A stretch of 64,000 nucleotides of DNA from Corynebacterium pseudokroppenstedtii (GTDB taxonomy: Bacteria; Actinomycetota; Actinomycetes; Mycobacteriales; Mycobacteriaceae). Where the stretch lies: positions 1 through 64,000 of the forward strand of contig NZ_JAEUWU010000001.1 of NCBI RefSeq assembly GCF_019754945.1, written 5' to 3'. Positions 55,711-64,000 of the stretch are shown in pieces (position 1 is the first letter of the stretch; the number at the start of each line of letters is the position of its first letter). The notes under the pieces were generated by a model. The model did not search any database. It was not told the origin of the DNA and worked only from the letters and a program-made list of their open reading frames with translations. The position numbers and the translations under genes are program-made.

Positions 55711-57933
55711 ATGACGGAGGTAAAGACGAAAGCTGGTTCTTCGGTGCCTGTGCGGTCAGCTACCGGTTACTTTGTGCTCGCCGGGCTCGTGGCGGGAATA
55801 GTGGGGGCGGCCATCGGCTATTCCTTGTATAGCGAATCACTGTCTGCGCTAGGAATTCCCGACCCTGGTTTCTCGGTATCCTTCGGTCTTCCCTTTGTCC
55901 GTGGTCTGGCCACGATGTTCGGCTTCATTGGTGTCGGATCATTCTTGATGTCGGCATTTGGCACACCACCACGGAAAGATGGTTACCTCGACGTCGACGG
56001 GTATAAAGCAAGCAGAACAGGCACGTGGTGCCTATTTATATGGGCTGTTCTCGCACTGCTGCTTATCCCGATGAGTTTGTCGGACGTTTCGGGGGCACCA
56101 TTGTCGACGACGCTCAGCCCGGCGCACTGGGGGGAAGCGATTGACCAAGTATCTGTGGCGCGTTCCTGGATGTGGGTCGCTATCTTCGCGTTGATCACTG
56201 TCGTGTGGTCGTTAGGGACGCGACGCTGGATTTTCCAGATGCTATTTTTCGCTTTCTCCCTGGTGACGTTGATACCTATTAGCCTTGAAGGACACTCAGC
56301 GGCCGGTGGTAATCATGACTATGGCGTTAATTCGTACCTGTGGCACTTTGTGTTTTGTGCATTGTGGGTCGGCGGCTTGGCAGCAATGATCCAGCACGCC
56401 CTGCGCAAAGGGCCCCACATGGACGTTATCGTCAAGCGATACAGCTTCTTAGCATTGGTGTCGATTATTGTTTTGGCAATCTCAGGAGTAGTTAATGCGT
56501 TGCTTCGCATCCGCGTCGATGAACTTCTGACCAGTAATTATGGCCGAGTAATTACAGCCAAAGCGGTTTTGCTCATCGTCCTGGGCATTTTTGGATTCCT
56601 CCACCGACGAATGACGATTCCCAAGCTGGAAAAGAATCCGTCGGACCGACTCGCCTTTTCTCAAATTGCGATCGTGGAACTGGTCGTGATGGCGGCGACA
56701 ATCGGCGTCGCTGTATCTTTGTCTCGCATTCCGCCACCCTTGCCGAAAGAGCTGAACCTTAACGTCATGGAGCTTGAGCTGGGCTTCAGCCTGACGAAGC
56801 CACCGTCGTGGGGTGGTCTGTTCGGCATGGTGCGGTTCGACATGATTTACGGAACCGTCGCAATAATTGCGGAAGTTTTATATGTGTGGGCCTACGTCCA
56901 TCTCCGGAAAAAGGGCGGGGAGTGGCCTTTTAGCCGAGTGTTGTGGTGGACACTAGGGAACATTCTTCTACTTTTCGCGACGTCTTCTGGCCTCGGGATG
57001 TACGCGATGGTGTCGTTCTCGATGCACATGATCCAGCACATGATTTTGTCGATGGCGATCCCGATCGCCTGGGTTTTGGCTGGTCCGGTGACCTTATTCC
57101 TCCGCGCCTTGCCTGTTGCGGGCCGCGACGGTGTCCCTGGGCCACGTGAGTGGATTGTTGCTTTTATCAATAACCCGGTTTCGCGGTTTTTAACGAACCC
57201 CGTTGTGGCTGCTGCACAGTTCGTCATTGGGTTCTACATTATGTACTTCACGCCTCTATTTGAGGCTCTCATGAAGTATCACTTCGGTCACCTATTCATG
57301 ATCGCTCACTTCTTGGTCTCCGGGTACATTTTCTACTGGATATCAATTGGTATCGACGCGGCACCTCGCCATACGTCTCCGTTCATCAAAATGGTGACCA
57401 TCTTAGGAACAATGCCGTTCCACGCTTGGTTTGCGATTGCCCTCATGCAGTTGAATTACCCGCTCGGGCAACCGATGTATGAAACCTTCGGTATCCCGTG
57501 GCACGTCGACTACATGGCTGATCAGAACCTGGGCGGTAAGATCGCGTGGGCAACCGGCGAGATCCCGCTGTTAATCGTGACAGCGGCTCACTTCCTGCAG
57601 TGGCGTCGGGAAGATAGTAAAGAAACAGCACGCTATGAGCGTCGGGCTGACCGCACCCACGAGGCCGAACTCAATGCCTACAACGAGATGCTCGCGGCGC
57701 TGAACTCTGGCGCAGGGGATCGGGAACTGCAGGACTACTACAGCTCAGATTATTCGTCTGACGAGGTGCGGAGTTACTTCCACCAGAAGAAGTTTGAGCA
57801 CCATAACGTACCGAAGGCACGCCGCTCATCAGCAAAAACGCCTGCCGATAAGCCAACCGGCAGTGTTGACGCTGAGCAGCAGGATGTCAGTGGAAAAGGT
57901 TCAGGGAACGGTAGGTCCAGTGAAGGGGACTGA
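55711..57933 (+). CDS. CopD-CtaG fusion membrane protein
   Basis: 740 residues. Residues 15-350 are CopD-like with about eight helices (SYLWHFVFCALWVGGLAAMI carries the conserved His/Trp). Residues 365-640 are the caa3-type CtaG domain: MVSFSMHMIQHMILSMAIPIAW and HLFMIAHFLVSGYIFYWISIG hold the His/Met copper-binding pattern. Such fusions in actinobacteria serve copper handling and cytochrome oxidase assembly, matching ctaD in this window functionally. The last 100 residues are charged and cytoplasmic. The frame starts at ATG 55711 after AGGGTTGGGAG. Confidence 0.9.
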   Translation: MTEVKTKAGSSVPVRSATGYFVLAGLVAGIVGAAIGYSLYSESLSALGIPDPGFSVSFGLPFVRGLATMFGFIGVGSFLMSAFGTPPRKDGYLDVDGYKASRTGTWCLFIWAVLALLLIPMSLSDVSGAPLSTTLSPAHWGEAIDQVSVARSWMWVAIFALITVVWSLGTRRWIFQMLFFAFSLVTLIPISLEGHSAAGGNHDYGVNSYLWHFVFCALWVGGLAAMIQHALRKGPHMDVIVKRYSFLALVSIIVLAISGVVNALLRIRVDELLTSNYGRVITAKAVLLIVLGIFGFLHRRMTIPKLEKNPSDRLAFSQIAIVELVVMAATIGVAVSLSRIPPPLPKELNLNVMELELGFSLTKPPSWGGLFGMVRFDMIYGTVAIIAEVLYVWAYVHLRKKGGEWPFSRVLWWTLGNILLLFATSSGLGMYAMVSFSMHMIQHMILSMAIPIAWVLAGPVTLFLRALPVAGRDGVPGPREWIVAFINNPVSRFLTNPVVAAAQFVIGFYIMYFTPLFEALMKYHFGHLFMIAHFLVSGYIFYWISIGIDAAPRHTSPFIKMVTILGTMPFHAWFAIALMQLNYPLGQPMYETFGIPWHVDYMADQNLGGKIAWATGEIPLLIVTAAHFLQWRREDSKETARYERRADRTHEAELNAYNEMLAALNSGAGDRELQDYYSSDYSSDEVRSYFHQKKFEHHNVPKARRSSAKTPADKPTGSVDAEQQDVSGKGSGNGRSSEGD

Positions 57934-58133
57934 GCTGATAACCGGTCGGATTAGCCTCGCCGGGGCCCAAAGTCGGCAATAGCTAAGCCCTATCTAAAGC
58001 CAGCTTATTAATAGTTGCCACGCGTATAAGAAGGGTGTATAACTAGGGGCAGAGCGAAGGAAAAGCCCGGTATCGGGCACAGTCCACGTAGCTCTGAGAC
58101 GACAAACCAACTTATCGAGAGAAGGAAAAAGAT

Positions 58134-58661
58134 ATGACTTCCGCGCAAGCATCTGTTGGGCGTTCGGCTTCCGCTGAAAGCTCCGTTCAAACAACTCCAG
58201 CCTTTAGTGCTCCTAGCGACGTTGTTTCTGATTTGCAGAAGGTTCTCGTTGATTTCATCGATTTGAGCCTGGTTGCCAAGGAAGCTCACTGGAACATTCT
58301 CGGACCGAACTTCCGCGATCTGCACCTGAACTTAGACGAGCTTGTTTCGGTTGCTCGTGAAGGCACCGACGAAATCGCTGAGCGTATGCGTGCTTTGAAT
58401 GGCATTCCCGATGGTCGCACGGCCGTTGTAGCCGCAGGTTCGTCCCTTCCGGAGTTCCCGGCAGGAGAGATCCTTACTCACGACGCTATTTCCCACGTCG
58501 TCGAGGCTATTAACGCGACAACCAACACCATGCGTGAGGTTCACGACCGCGTTGACGAGGCTGACCCGACGAGTGCTGATCTGCTGCACGAATACATCAA
58601 GCAGCTGGAGCAGCAGGCTTGGTTCATCAGCGCCGAGACCCGTACTCCATCTGGAAAGTAG
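58134..58661 (+). CDS. dps: Dps-family DNA-binding ferritin-like protein
   Basis: 175 residues. KEAHWNILGPNFRDLHLNLDELVSVAREGTDEIAERM is the Dps ferroxidase signature with His and Asp/Glu ligands shared between subunits; RALNGIPDGR follows. It forms dodecamers that store iron and protect DNA during stress. The N-terminal 30 residues are Ser/Ala-rich. ATG after GAGAAGGAAA; terminator downstream. Confidence 0.93.
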   Translation: MTSAQASVGRSASAESSVQTTPAFSAPSDVVSDLQKVLVDFIDLSLVAKEAHWNILGPNFRDLHLNLDELVSVAREGTDEIAERMRALNGIPDGRTAVVAAGSSLPEFPAGEILTHDAISHVVEAINATTNTMREVHDRVDEADPTSADLLHEYIKQLEQQAWFISAETRTPSGK

Positions 58662-58770
58662 TACATATCGATCTTCACTGTGCGCCTAGTTGAACCCTTA
58701 AACGGGGCTTCAGCAGCGTGTTTCCCTGTTCGTCATCGGAGGTCATGACGAGGCCTTCCGATGACATGCG

Positions 58771-58802
58771 CCGGACTGTGCGATAGCGCGGTCCGGTTTT
58801 TC
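58771..58802 (+). terminator. Terminator after dps
   Basis: CCGGAC and GTCCGG pair around a loop with GCG/CGC, followed by TTTTTCTTT. Confidence 0.75.
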
Positions 58803-59154
58803 TTTATCGCTATGCGATTATCCGTTGTATCGGCGACACCTACTTTCGGCACTCACCCCTTCTGTCGGCACGGGGCGTTATTTTTTGTTTCACGGATCTT
58901 TTTCACCGTGTGGATTCACTGCGCGGATAAGAAAGTCGGGTGAATAAAAATCTGTGGATAACTTTGGTTATCCACAGCGGACGCCCCGATGAGCTCCTCA
59001 CAGGCCTAATTTCCGGACCACCGTGTGCCACTCTGAGTTTGTCATTTTCAGATCGTCTCTATCGATGAGGACTTCACGGTACTGCGCTAATCAGCTACTC
59101 AGCTACTCAGCCGTTACCGGGAGCGCCCTTCGTAGGAGGGAGAGTAGGTACGTC
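58803..59154. other. 350 bases before the SSB-like gene
   Basis: No gene seen. GTGGATAACTTTGGTTATCC at about 58953-58972 is a palindromic TTATCCAC-like sequence (GGATAA/TTATCC), and TCAGCTACTCAGCTACTCAG at 59091-59110 is a short tandem repeat. The SSB frame is open through the last 130 bases, but GGAGGGAGA fixes the start at 59155. Confidence 0.45.
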
Positions 59155-59772
59155 ATGGCACAAAATTCCGCAATGGTCACCGTCGTGGGAAACGTCGTCA
59201 GTGACCCAGTTGATCGAACACCATCGGGTCGAACCCCTTTCGCAACTATGCGCGTTGCGTCGGATCGTCGTTGGCGTGACGACGATGGTGTATGGCAGTC
59301 ATCTGACTCATTATTTATCGACGTCCAGATGTCCGGTCCACTAGCCACACACTGTTTGAAATCGGTAACGAAGGGGATGCCAGTTGTTATATACGGTCGG
59401 CTGATCACTCATTCGTGGGAGGCGACGTTGGACTCGGGGGAGAAGATCACGCGGAGCTCCGTGAGAATCAAGGCCTCTCACGTTGGAGTTGACCTCAACA
59501 GGATCGTTATTACGTCCGCGATGACTAGTCGCCTAGGACGTTTGGTTCCGTTGGAAATCGGCTCCTCTGCTGGAGCAGCCAAGGGATCAGGGGAGGTGAC
59601 GAGTCTCTCCACCGATTGGGACGGAACGGTCACGTCGGATGGAAATCCATTCCCCGAGGGCTCGTCGAGTGATTCGAGCACTTCCACCGACTCCACAGCC
59701 CTGAGGGACTCCACGCATTTGAGCGAACAGGAGGATTCATACACACGGGATGTCGCCCTGGCTAGCGCATGA
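59155..59772 (+). CDS. Single-stranded DNA-binding protein-like, atypical C-terminus
   Basis: 205 residues from ATG 59155. The OB fold is clear: MVTVVGNVVSDPVDRTPSGRTPFATMRVASDRRW, then DSLFIDVQMSGPLATHCLKSVTKGMPVVIYGRLITHSWE. The C-terminal half is Ser/Thr-rich and ends SYTRDVALASA instead of the acidic DDDIPF tip that recruits replication partners. It is therefore more likely a secondary SSB than the replicative one. ettA follows about 235 bases later. Confidence 0.8.
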   Translation: MAQNSAMVTVVGNVVSDPVDRTPSGRTPFATMRVASDRRWRDDDGVWQSSDSLFIDVQMSGPLATHCLKSVTKGMPVVIYGRLITHSWEATLDSGEKITRSSVRIKASHVGVDLNRIVITSAMTSRLGRLVPLEIGSSAGAAKGSGEVTSLSTDWDGTVTSDGNPFPEGSSSDSSTSTDSTALRDSTHLSEQEDSYTRDVALASA

Positions 59773-60006
59773 GGGCGTGCCTCCGTGAAGGAGTCGTCGT
59801 AACTGGTTGTTGTTAGCACCGTGCTTGCGTACCCTCAACGGTTAGACTTTGCTGAGGAACTTGCGCGGGGACCATCGCACCTCTTAACTCTCGAGGTTGA
59901 TCCTTGAGATTAGCTTTCGAGGTGGTGAACCCTATGGTCATCGGCCATAGTAGGTGAGCAGAGAATGCTAGGTTCGTGCGGCATAGAAAAATGAGTTGAG
60001 GACTGT

Positions 60007-61677
60007 ATGGGTGAATTCATTTACACAATGAAAAACGTGCGCAAGGCGCATGGAGAAAAAGTCATTCTTGACGACGTCACCATGGCTTTTTATCCGGGGG
60101 CCAAGATCGGCGTGGTGGGGCCAAACGGCGCCGGAAAATCGTCGATCTTGAAAATTATGGCGGGAATTGATCAGCCCTCCAATGGTGAGGCGTTCCTCGA
60201 TCCCGGCGCTTCTGTGGGGATCTTGCTCCAGGAGCCTCCACTCAACGAGGAAAAGACCGTCCGCGGCAACGTGGAAGAAGGCCTCGGAGAGATCTGGGAA
60301 GTCAAGCGTGAATATGAAGAAATCGCCGAAAAGATGGCGACGGATTATTCCGATGAGCTCATGGAACGCATGACCGTCCTGCAGGAGAAAATCGACACTG
60401 CCGACGCCTGGGAATTGGATTCGAAGATCGACCAGGCTATGGATGCGCTGCGGTGTCCGCCGTCAGACTCGCCAGTGACGACGCTATCCGGTGGTGAGCG
60501 TCGTCGTGTAGCACTAGCCAAGCTTCTGTTGGCTGAGCCAGATCTATTGCTGCTCGATGAGCCCACCAACCACTTGGACGCTGAGTCTGTGCTCTGGCTG
60601 GAGCAGCATCTGCGTAATTATCCGGGCGCGGTGTTGGCTGTTACCCACGACCGTTACTTCCTCGACCACGTTGCCCAGTGGATTTGTGAGGTCGATCGCG
60701 GGAAGCTGTACCCCTACGAAGGTAACTACTCCACGTACTTGGAGAAGAAATCTGAGCGTCTGCAAGTTGCGGGTAAGAAAGACGCCAAGCTGCAGAAGCG
60801 GTTGAAGCAGGAACTGCAGTGGGTGCGCTCGGGCGCTAAGGCACGTCAGGCGAAGAATAAGGCTCGCTTGCAGCGTTACGAGGAAATGGCTGCGGAGGCC
60901 GAGAAATATAAGAAGCTCGACTTTGAGGAAATCCAAATTCCGACCCCGCAGCGCCTGGGCAACCAGGTTGTGGAGGTCAGCCACCTCAACAAGGGCTTCG
61001 ATGGCCGTACCCTGATCAAAGACCTGTCCTTCACGTTGCCTCGTAACGGCATCGTCGGTGTTATCGGCCCGAACGGTGTGGGTAAGTCCACCTTGTTCAA
61101 GACGATTGTGGGGCTTGAAGAGCCGGATTCCGGCGAGGTGAAAGTCGGTAAAACTGTCGACATCAGCTACGTGGACCAGAACCGTGAGAACATTGACCCC
61201 GAAAAGACCGTGTGGGAAGTCGTCTCTGACGGGCTGGACTACATCATCGTCGGCCAGAACGAAATGCCATCGCGCGCTTATATTTCGGCTTTCGGTTTCA
61301 AAGGTGCTGATCAGCAAAAGCCAGCCAAGGTGCTCTCCGGCGGTGAGCGTAACCGTTTGAACCTGGCGCTGACCTTGAAGCAGGGTGGTAACCTGATCCT
61401 ATTGGATGAGCCCACCAACGATCTGGATGTCGAAACTCTCTCCAGCTTGGAGAATGCGCTTGAACAATTCCCGGGGTGTGCTGTTGTGATCTCCCACGAT
61501 AGGTGGTTCTTGGATCGCACGTGTACACACATTCTCGCCTGGGAAGGCAATGTTGCCGAAGGCCAGTGGTACTGGTTTGAAGGTAACTTCGAGGACTATG
61601 AGAAGAACAAGGTCGATAGGCTCGGTGAAGAAGCTGCGCGTCCCCACCGTGTGACTCACCGGAAGTTAACTCGCTAA
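60007..61677 (+). CDS. ettA: ABC-F translational throttle EttA
   Basis: 556 residues, two ATPase domains and no transmembrane part. Walker A motifs GPNGAGKSS and GPNGVGKST; signatures LSGGERRRVALAKLL and LSGGERNRLNLALTL; Walker B LLLLDEPTNHLDAES and LILLDEPTNDLDVET. The Arm region lies near residues 90-140, and the linker with many Lys/Arg (about 245-305) contacts tRNA. EttA gates the first elongation step according to ATP level. Full length with all motifs intact. Confidence 0.95.
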   Translation: MGEFIYTMKNVRKAHGEKVILDDVTMAFYPGAKIGVVGPNGAGKSSILKIMAGIDQPSNGEAFLDPGASVGILLQEPPLNEEKTVRGNVEEGLGEIWEVKREYEEIAEKMATDYSDELMERMTVLQEKIDTADAWELDSKIDQAMDALRCPPSDSPVTTLSGGERRRVALAKLLLAEPDLLLLDEPTNHLDAESVLWLEQHLRNYPGAVLAVTHDRYFLDHVAQWICEVDRGKLYPYEGNYSTYLEKKSERLQVAGKKDAKLQKRLKQELQWVRSGAKARQAKNKARLQRYEEMAAEAEKYKKLDFEEIQIPTPQRLGNQVVEVSHLNKGFDGRTLIKDLSFTLPRNGIVGVIGPNGVGKSTLFKTIVGLEEPDSGEVKVGKTVDISYVDQNRENIDPEKTVWEVVSDGLDYIIVGQNEMPSRAYISAFGFKGADQQKPAKVLSGGERNRLNLALTLKQGGNLILLDEPTNDLDVETLSSLENALEQFPGCAVVISHDRWFLDRTCTHILAWEGNVAEGQWYWFEGNFEDYEKNKVDRLGEEAARPHRVTHRKLTR

Positions 61678-61698
61678 TTCGTTAGGTCATGGTGAATT

Positions 61699-62211
61699 AT
61701 GCCTTTTCGTGAAGTACTCGGACGTACTGGCAGGGTCCATACAGTGTCATTGCCACTTCGGTGGTCCGACTTCGACATGTATGGTCACGTCAATAACTCG
61801 GCGTATCTCGAGTTCTCACAAGATTCACGCGTCGCACTTCTGAACGAAATGGAGTCCATAGCTGGTAACGGGTCAGTACCAAAGGTATTTGTGCGCCACG
61901 CCGAATTGGATTACCGACGCGGAATTTCCCCATCCAGCCACACCGTGACCGTGAATTCAGAAGTGACCCGGGTCGGCCGAACATCTTTTGGTGTCCGCCA
62001 ACTGATCCTCGATCGCGACGGGATCGTGTGTTGCGAAGTGAAGATTACGCAGGTTGCTATCGATATGCGGTCGAGCTCTCCGCGCGAAATTACGGACAGT
62101 GAACGGCAGCTCCTCGAGTCCATGATCACTCGCCCCGTGAGAGAAATCGAACGAGGCCAAGATAATGAACCCGATATTGATCAACTCGTGCCTCCGGATT
62201 CTACGGAGTAA
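61699..62211 (+). CDS. Acyl-CoA thioesterase, hotdog fold
   Basis: 170 residues. LPLRWSDFDMYGHVNNSAYLEFSQDSRVALL is the 4-hydroxybenzoyl-CoA thioesterase-type motif with the catalytic Asp, and FVRHAELDYRRGISPSSHTVTVNSEVTRVGRTSF completes the fold. The substrate chain cannot be read. It sits 21 bases after ettA and 26 before the next gene, same strand; a run of small gaps suggests one transcript. Confidence 0.88.
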   Translation: MPFREVLGRTGRVHTVSLPLRWSDFDMYGHVNNSAYLEFSQDSRVALLNEMESIAGNGSVPKVFVRHAELDYRRGISPSSHTVTVNSEVTRVGRTSFGVRQLILDRDGIVCCEVKITQVAIDMRSSSPREITDSERQLLESMITRPVREIERGQDNEPDIDQLVPPDSTE

Positions 62212-62237
62212 TCCACCGGCCTCATCCAGGGGACACC

Positions 62238-62954
62238 ATGCCGATAACTATTGAGCACGGCGTTGCTCGAGACCTCTTCACATACATGTCTCGAGCAGAA
62301 CGCCTCGATTCGACGGCGTTGGTTCGGATTCATCTTGCGAATACCAGATCTCGCCAACCTAATGCTGCGGGTGCTGCCATCGAGGCTCGTGACCAGCGTC
62401 ATCAGTGGTTCGATGTTTATGTCACCACGCCACTTGGTCCCTTTGGGCTGCGACGGGTCCGTGGTGTGTGGGGGAATGACTCGGCTCGTGACGTCATCAC
62501 GCATTGTTCGAACGTGCGGCGAGCCATCGATGCGTCGACCTCTTTCCACTCTCGGGAGGGTGGTCCGATAACTCTTTCGCTGGAGCACCCCGGTACGCCG
62601 GGAATGTGGCCCGGACCTGTGCCTCTGACAGAGACATTCACCTATATTGATGACGTAGCGATAGACACCGTTGCGGCGTTATATAACGACGTCCGTGACA
62701 CAGCCACGGCAGAATCGGGGCCAGCGGGGATAGCTCAATCGCTGTTGGACCAGAAGATTATGACCGTCGAATCGCCGACGACGGAAGAGACGGCGCAGCT
62801 CACGTCGCGAGCCATTATCGCCTTGGGAAGCCTCGGTTTTATCGGAGGCGATATTATGCGGGTCTCCGTTTCGCCTCTCTGGGTCAGGACGGATACCAGG
62901 CTGGGAACGGTCCTTGCACAACGCAGGAATCGGCTGAACCTACTTAATATGTAG
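62238..62954 (+). CDS. Conserved-looking hypothetical protein
   Basis: 238 residues, no family recognised. There is no signal peptide or helix anchor. Noticeable segments are GPFGLRRVRGVWGNDSARDV, PLTETFTYIDDVAIDTVAALYND and RAIIALGSLGFIGGDIMRVS. Base composition matches its neighbours. It follows the thioesterase gene closely and is convergent with pepN. It is probably an actinobacterial protein of unknown function. Confidence 0.7.
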   Translation: MPITIEHGVARDLFTYMSRAERLDSTALVRIHLANTRSRQPNAAGAAIEARDQRHQWFDVYVTTPLGPFGLRRVRGVWGNDSARDVITHCSNVRRAIDASTSFHSREGGPITLSLEHPGTPGMWPGPVPLTETFTYIDDVAIDTVAALYNDVRDTATAESGPAGIAQSLLDQKIMTVESPTTEETAQLTSRAIIALGSLGFIGGDIMRVSVSPLWVRTDTRLGTVLAQRRNRLNLLNM

Positions 62955-63019
62955 GCCCGGACCGTATGGCCGGGGAGGCCTCGGCGTCCCCAGTTCAGGA
63001 GACATCGAGGCTATGGCTT

Positions 63020-64000
63020 TTAGCTCCGGTCGTGTTCACGTGCTGCAGCGAAGCGGCGCTGATTATCCTTACCCTCCGCGATCAGTCGGCGGAAACCAGC
63101 GGGCAATTCTTCGTCGGCAACCAGTTTCTCGGCTCGAGCGATAGCCTCGTCCGATGTATCCCATGATGGATACATTCCCGCGAGCACGCGCAGAGCCATC
63201 TCGCCATTGAGGTTCTCCCACACACTGAGGGCCTCATCGAAATAACGATCGCGGTAACCGGCCAAGAGCTCGTCACTGCCGGCAGTCCTAAATCCTGCGA
63301 CATTCGACAACAACTGGCGGTTCGACAGCGTCGACGCATCCTCGCCCATGATGTCATCCCACACGCGAGACTTGTTGTCCGGTGTTGGCAGGAGCGCCCG
63401 CGCCGCAATCGCCGCTTGTTCACCCAATGACGAACGGTCGTTCGCGGAGGTTTCGTCGATAAGCTTTGTGACCTCATCCTCTGACACCCCGTGGGAACCG
63501 CTGGACGCGGCAAGCATTTTGATCGCAAGCCACGTCATATCGGTATCGATGGAGAGACCGTCCAGTTCGACACTCTCCGGGGTGCCATCGACAATCGCGC
63601 GCGCGATAGCAACAGTCTCGGCAGTGGGCTCCACATTGGGCAGCTCCTTGACCGCCGCGAGCTGGGTATCGCTACCCGGAGCAGCCGCGCGTGCCGTCGA
63701 TACCAAAGCATGAGCAACCGCATCCCAGCCTTCGTCGGCAAGCCACGTCGGGTCGGCATAGTTCCTCGCTGCGGACACAACCTGTCGAACTAATTGCTGA
63801 ACGACGGCGGTTTCCGTCTCATGAGGCAGACCACGCTCAACAAGCGCGATGAAATCACGAGCGCGCAAACGACCAGCGCGCAGACGCTCCCACTCCGCCG
63901 ACCAGCACAGAGCGCGAGCCATGGGATCCTTAATTGCCGGCAGGTGATTCAGCACGAACTCGTTGGAAGCATCATCGAGATCGATGAGCGCATATGTCAG
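63020..64000 (-). CDS. pepN: Aminopeptidase N, C-terminal part (gene continues beyond the window)
   Basis: About 326 residues of the C-terminal end; the frame runs off the right edge, so the catalytic HExxH zinc domain is outside. ALIDLDDASNEFVLNHLPAI, KDPMARALCWSAEWERLRAGRLRARDF and the helical repeats down to ESVELDGLSIDTDMTWLAIK and FRLIAEGKDNQRRFAAAREHD match the ERAP1-like C-terminal domain of actinobacterial PepN (M1 family). The enzyme removes N-terminal residues from peptides. A GTG at 63955 is internal, not the start. Confidence 0.9.
   Translation of the reverse strand: MTYALIDLDDASNEFVLNHLPAIKDPMARALCWSAEWERLRAGRLRARDFIALVERGLPHETETAVVQQLVRQVVSAARNYADPTWLADEGWDAVAHALVSTARAAAPGSDTQLAAVKELPNVEPTAETVAIARAIVDGTPESVELDGLSIDTDMTWLAIKMLAASSGSHGVSEDEVTKLIDETSANDRSSLGEQAAIAARALLPTPDNKSRVWDDIMGEDASTLSNRQLLSNVAGFRTAGSDELLAGYRDRYFDEALSVWENLNGEMALRVLAGMYPSWDTSDEAIARAEKLVADEELPAGFRRLIAEGKDNQRRFAAAREHDRS

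Noticed and set aside
63020..63955. Complete 311-residue protein starting at GTG 63955
   Set aside because: The frame continues to the edge with family-consistent sequence, so the GTG is an internal Val of PepN.

Overview
The window is actinobacterial chromosome, most likely Corynebacterium. The gene order nadE, rpmJ, nrdH-nrdI-nrdE, ftn, nrdF, ctaD, serB and the block clpS, DUF2017, murI, cAMP phosphodiesterase-like gene, rph, rdgB, DUF3817 are corynebacterial/mycobacterial arrangements. CmtR-type and CE1758/CE1759-type proteins agree with this. I cannot fix the species from sequence alone. No phage, integrase or CRISPR array is visible. Mobile DNA is confined to the first 2.8 kb, which holds the end of an IS3-family transposase, degenerate repeats and a CmtR/CadD cadmium module.

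Layout. 1-2.9 kb: IS3 remnant, repeats, cmtR-cadD and about 1 kb of gene-poor DNA. 2.9-9.2 kb: envelope mannosyltransferase-like protein, DUF308 protein, Tag glycosylase, alanine symporter, and a MauE-like/DsbA redox pair. 9.4-15.4 kb: pgm, tRNA-Ala, a butanediol/diacetyl reductase with an upstream operator-like palindrome, a flavin monooxygenase/FMN reductase pair and a Gfo/Idh/MocA oxidoreductase. 15.5-20.1 kb: an MTB12-like anchored protein, a two-gene ABC exporter, a PNPOx-like protein, nadE and a cysteine-free rpmJ. 20.2-28.3 kb: an inverted-repeat cluster, NrdR-like palindromes, the class Ib ribonucleotide reductase genes with ferritin between nrdE and nrdF, then ctaD. 28.4-39.3 kb: serB, PTH2, dinG, pncB, and the clpS-to-rdgB block. 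39.5-47.1 kb: tRNA genes, a DUF4272 protein, a glutamine amidotransferase, bcp, orn, a HAD phosphatase and an L,D-transpeptidase. 47.2-54.0 kb: a deoxynucleoside salvage and catabolism regulon. 54.5-55.3 kb: a low-GC secreted peptide gene and a small membrane protein gene. 55.5-64 kb: tRNA-Arg, ctaG/copD fusion, dps, an SSB-like gene, ettA, a thioesterase and the 3' part of pepN.

The most coherent system is the nucleoside regulon. NupC imports nucleosides, Cdd deaminates cytidine and deoxycytidine, DeoA phosphorolyses pyrimidine nucleosides, and one 850-residue protein fuses DeoC aldolase to a phosphomannomutase-family domain, so the last two steps probably sit on one polypeptide. A SorC-type DeoR ends the cluster. 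A perfect ATTGAACAA/TTGTTCAAT palindrome, the half-sites known for Bacillus DeoR, lies between deoA and the fusion gene and overlaps a terminator-like hairpin.

The best candidate for something undescribed is the pair at 54542-55315: a Sec-secreted protein of 183 residues with a Cys-containing C-terminal helical region, followed 24 bases later by a 65-residue two-helix membrane protein. The layout is that of a secreted bacteriocin with its immunity protein, in DNA clearly poorer in G+C than its neighbours. This is inference from architecture, not from recognised homology.
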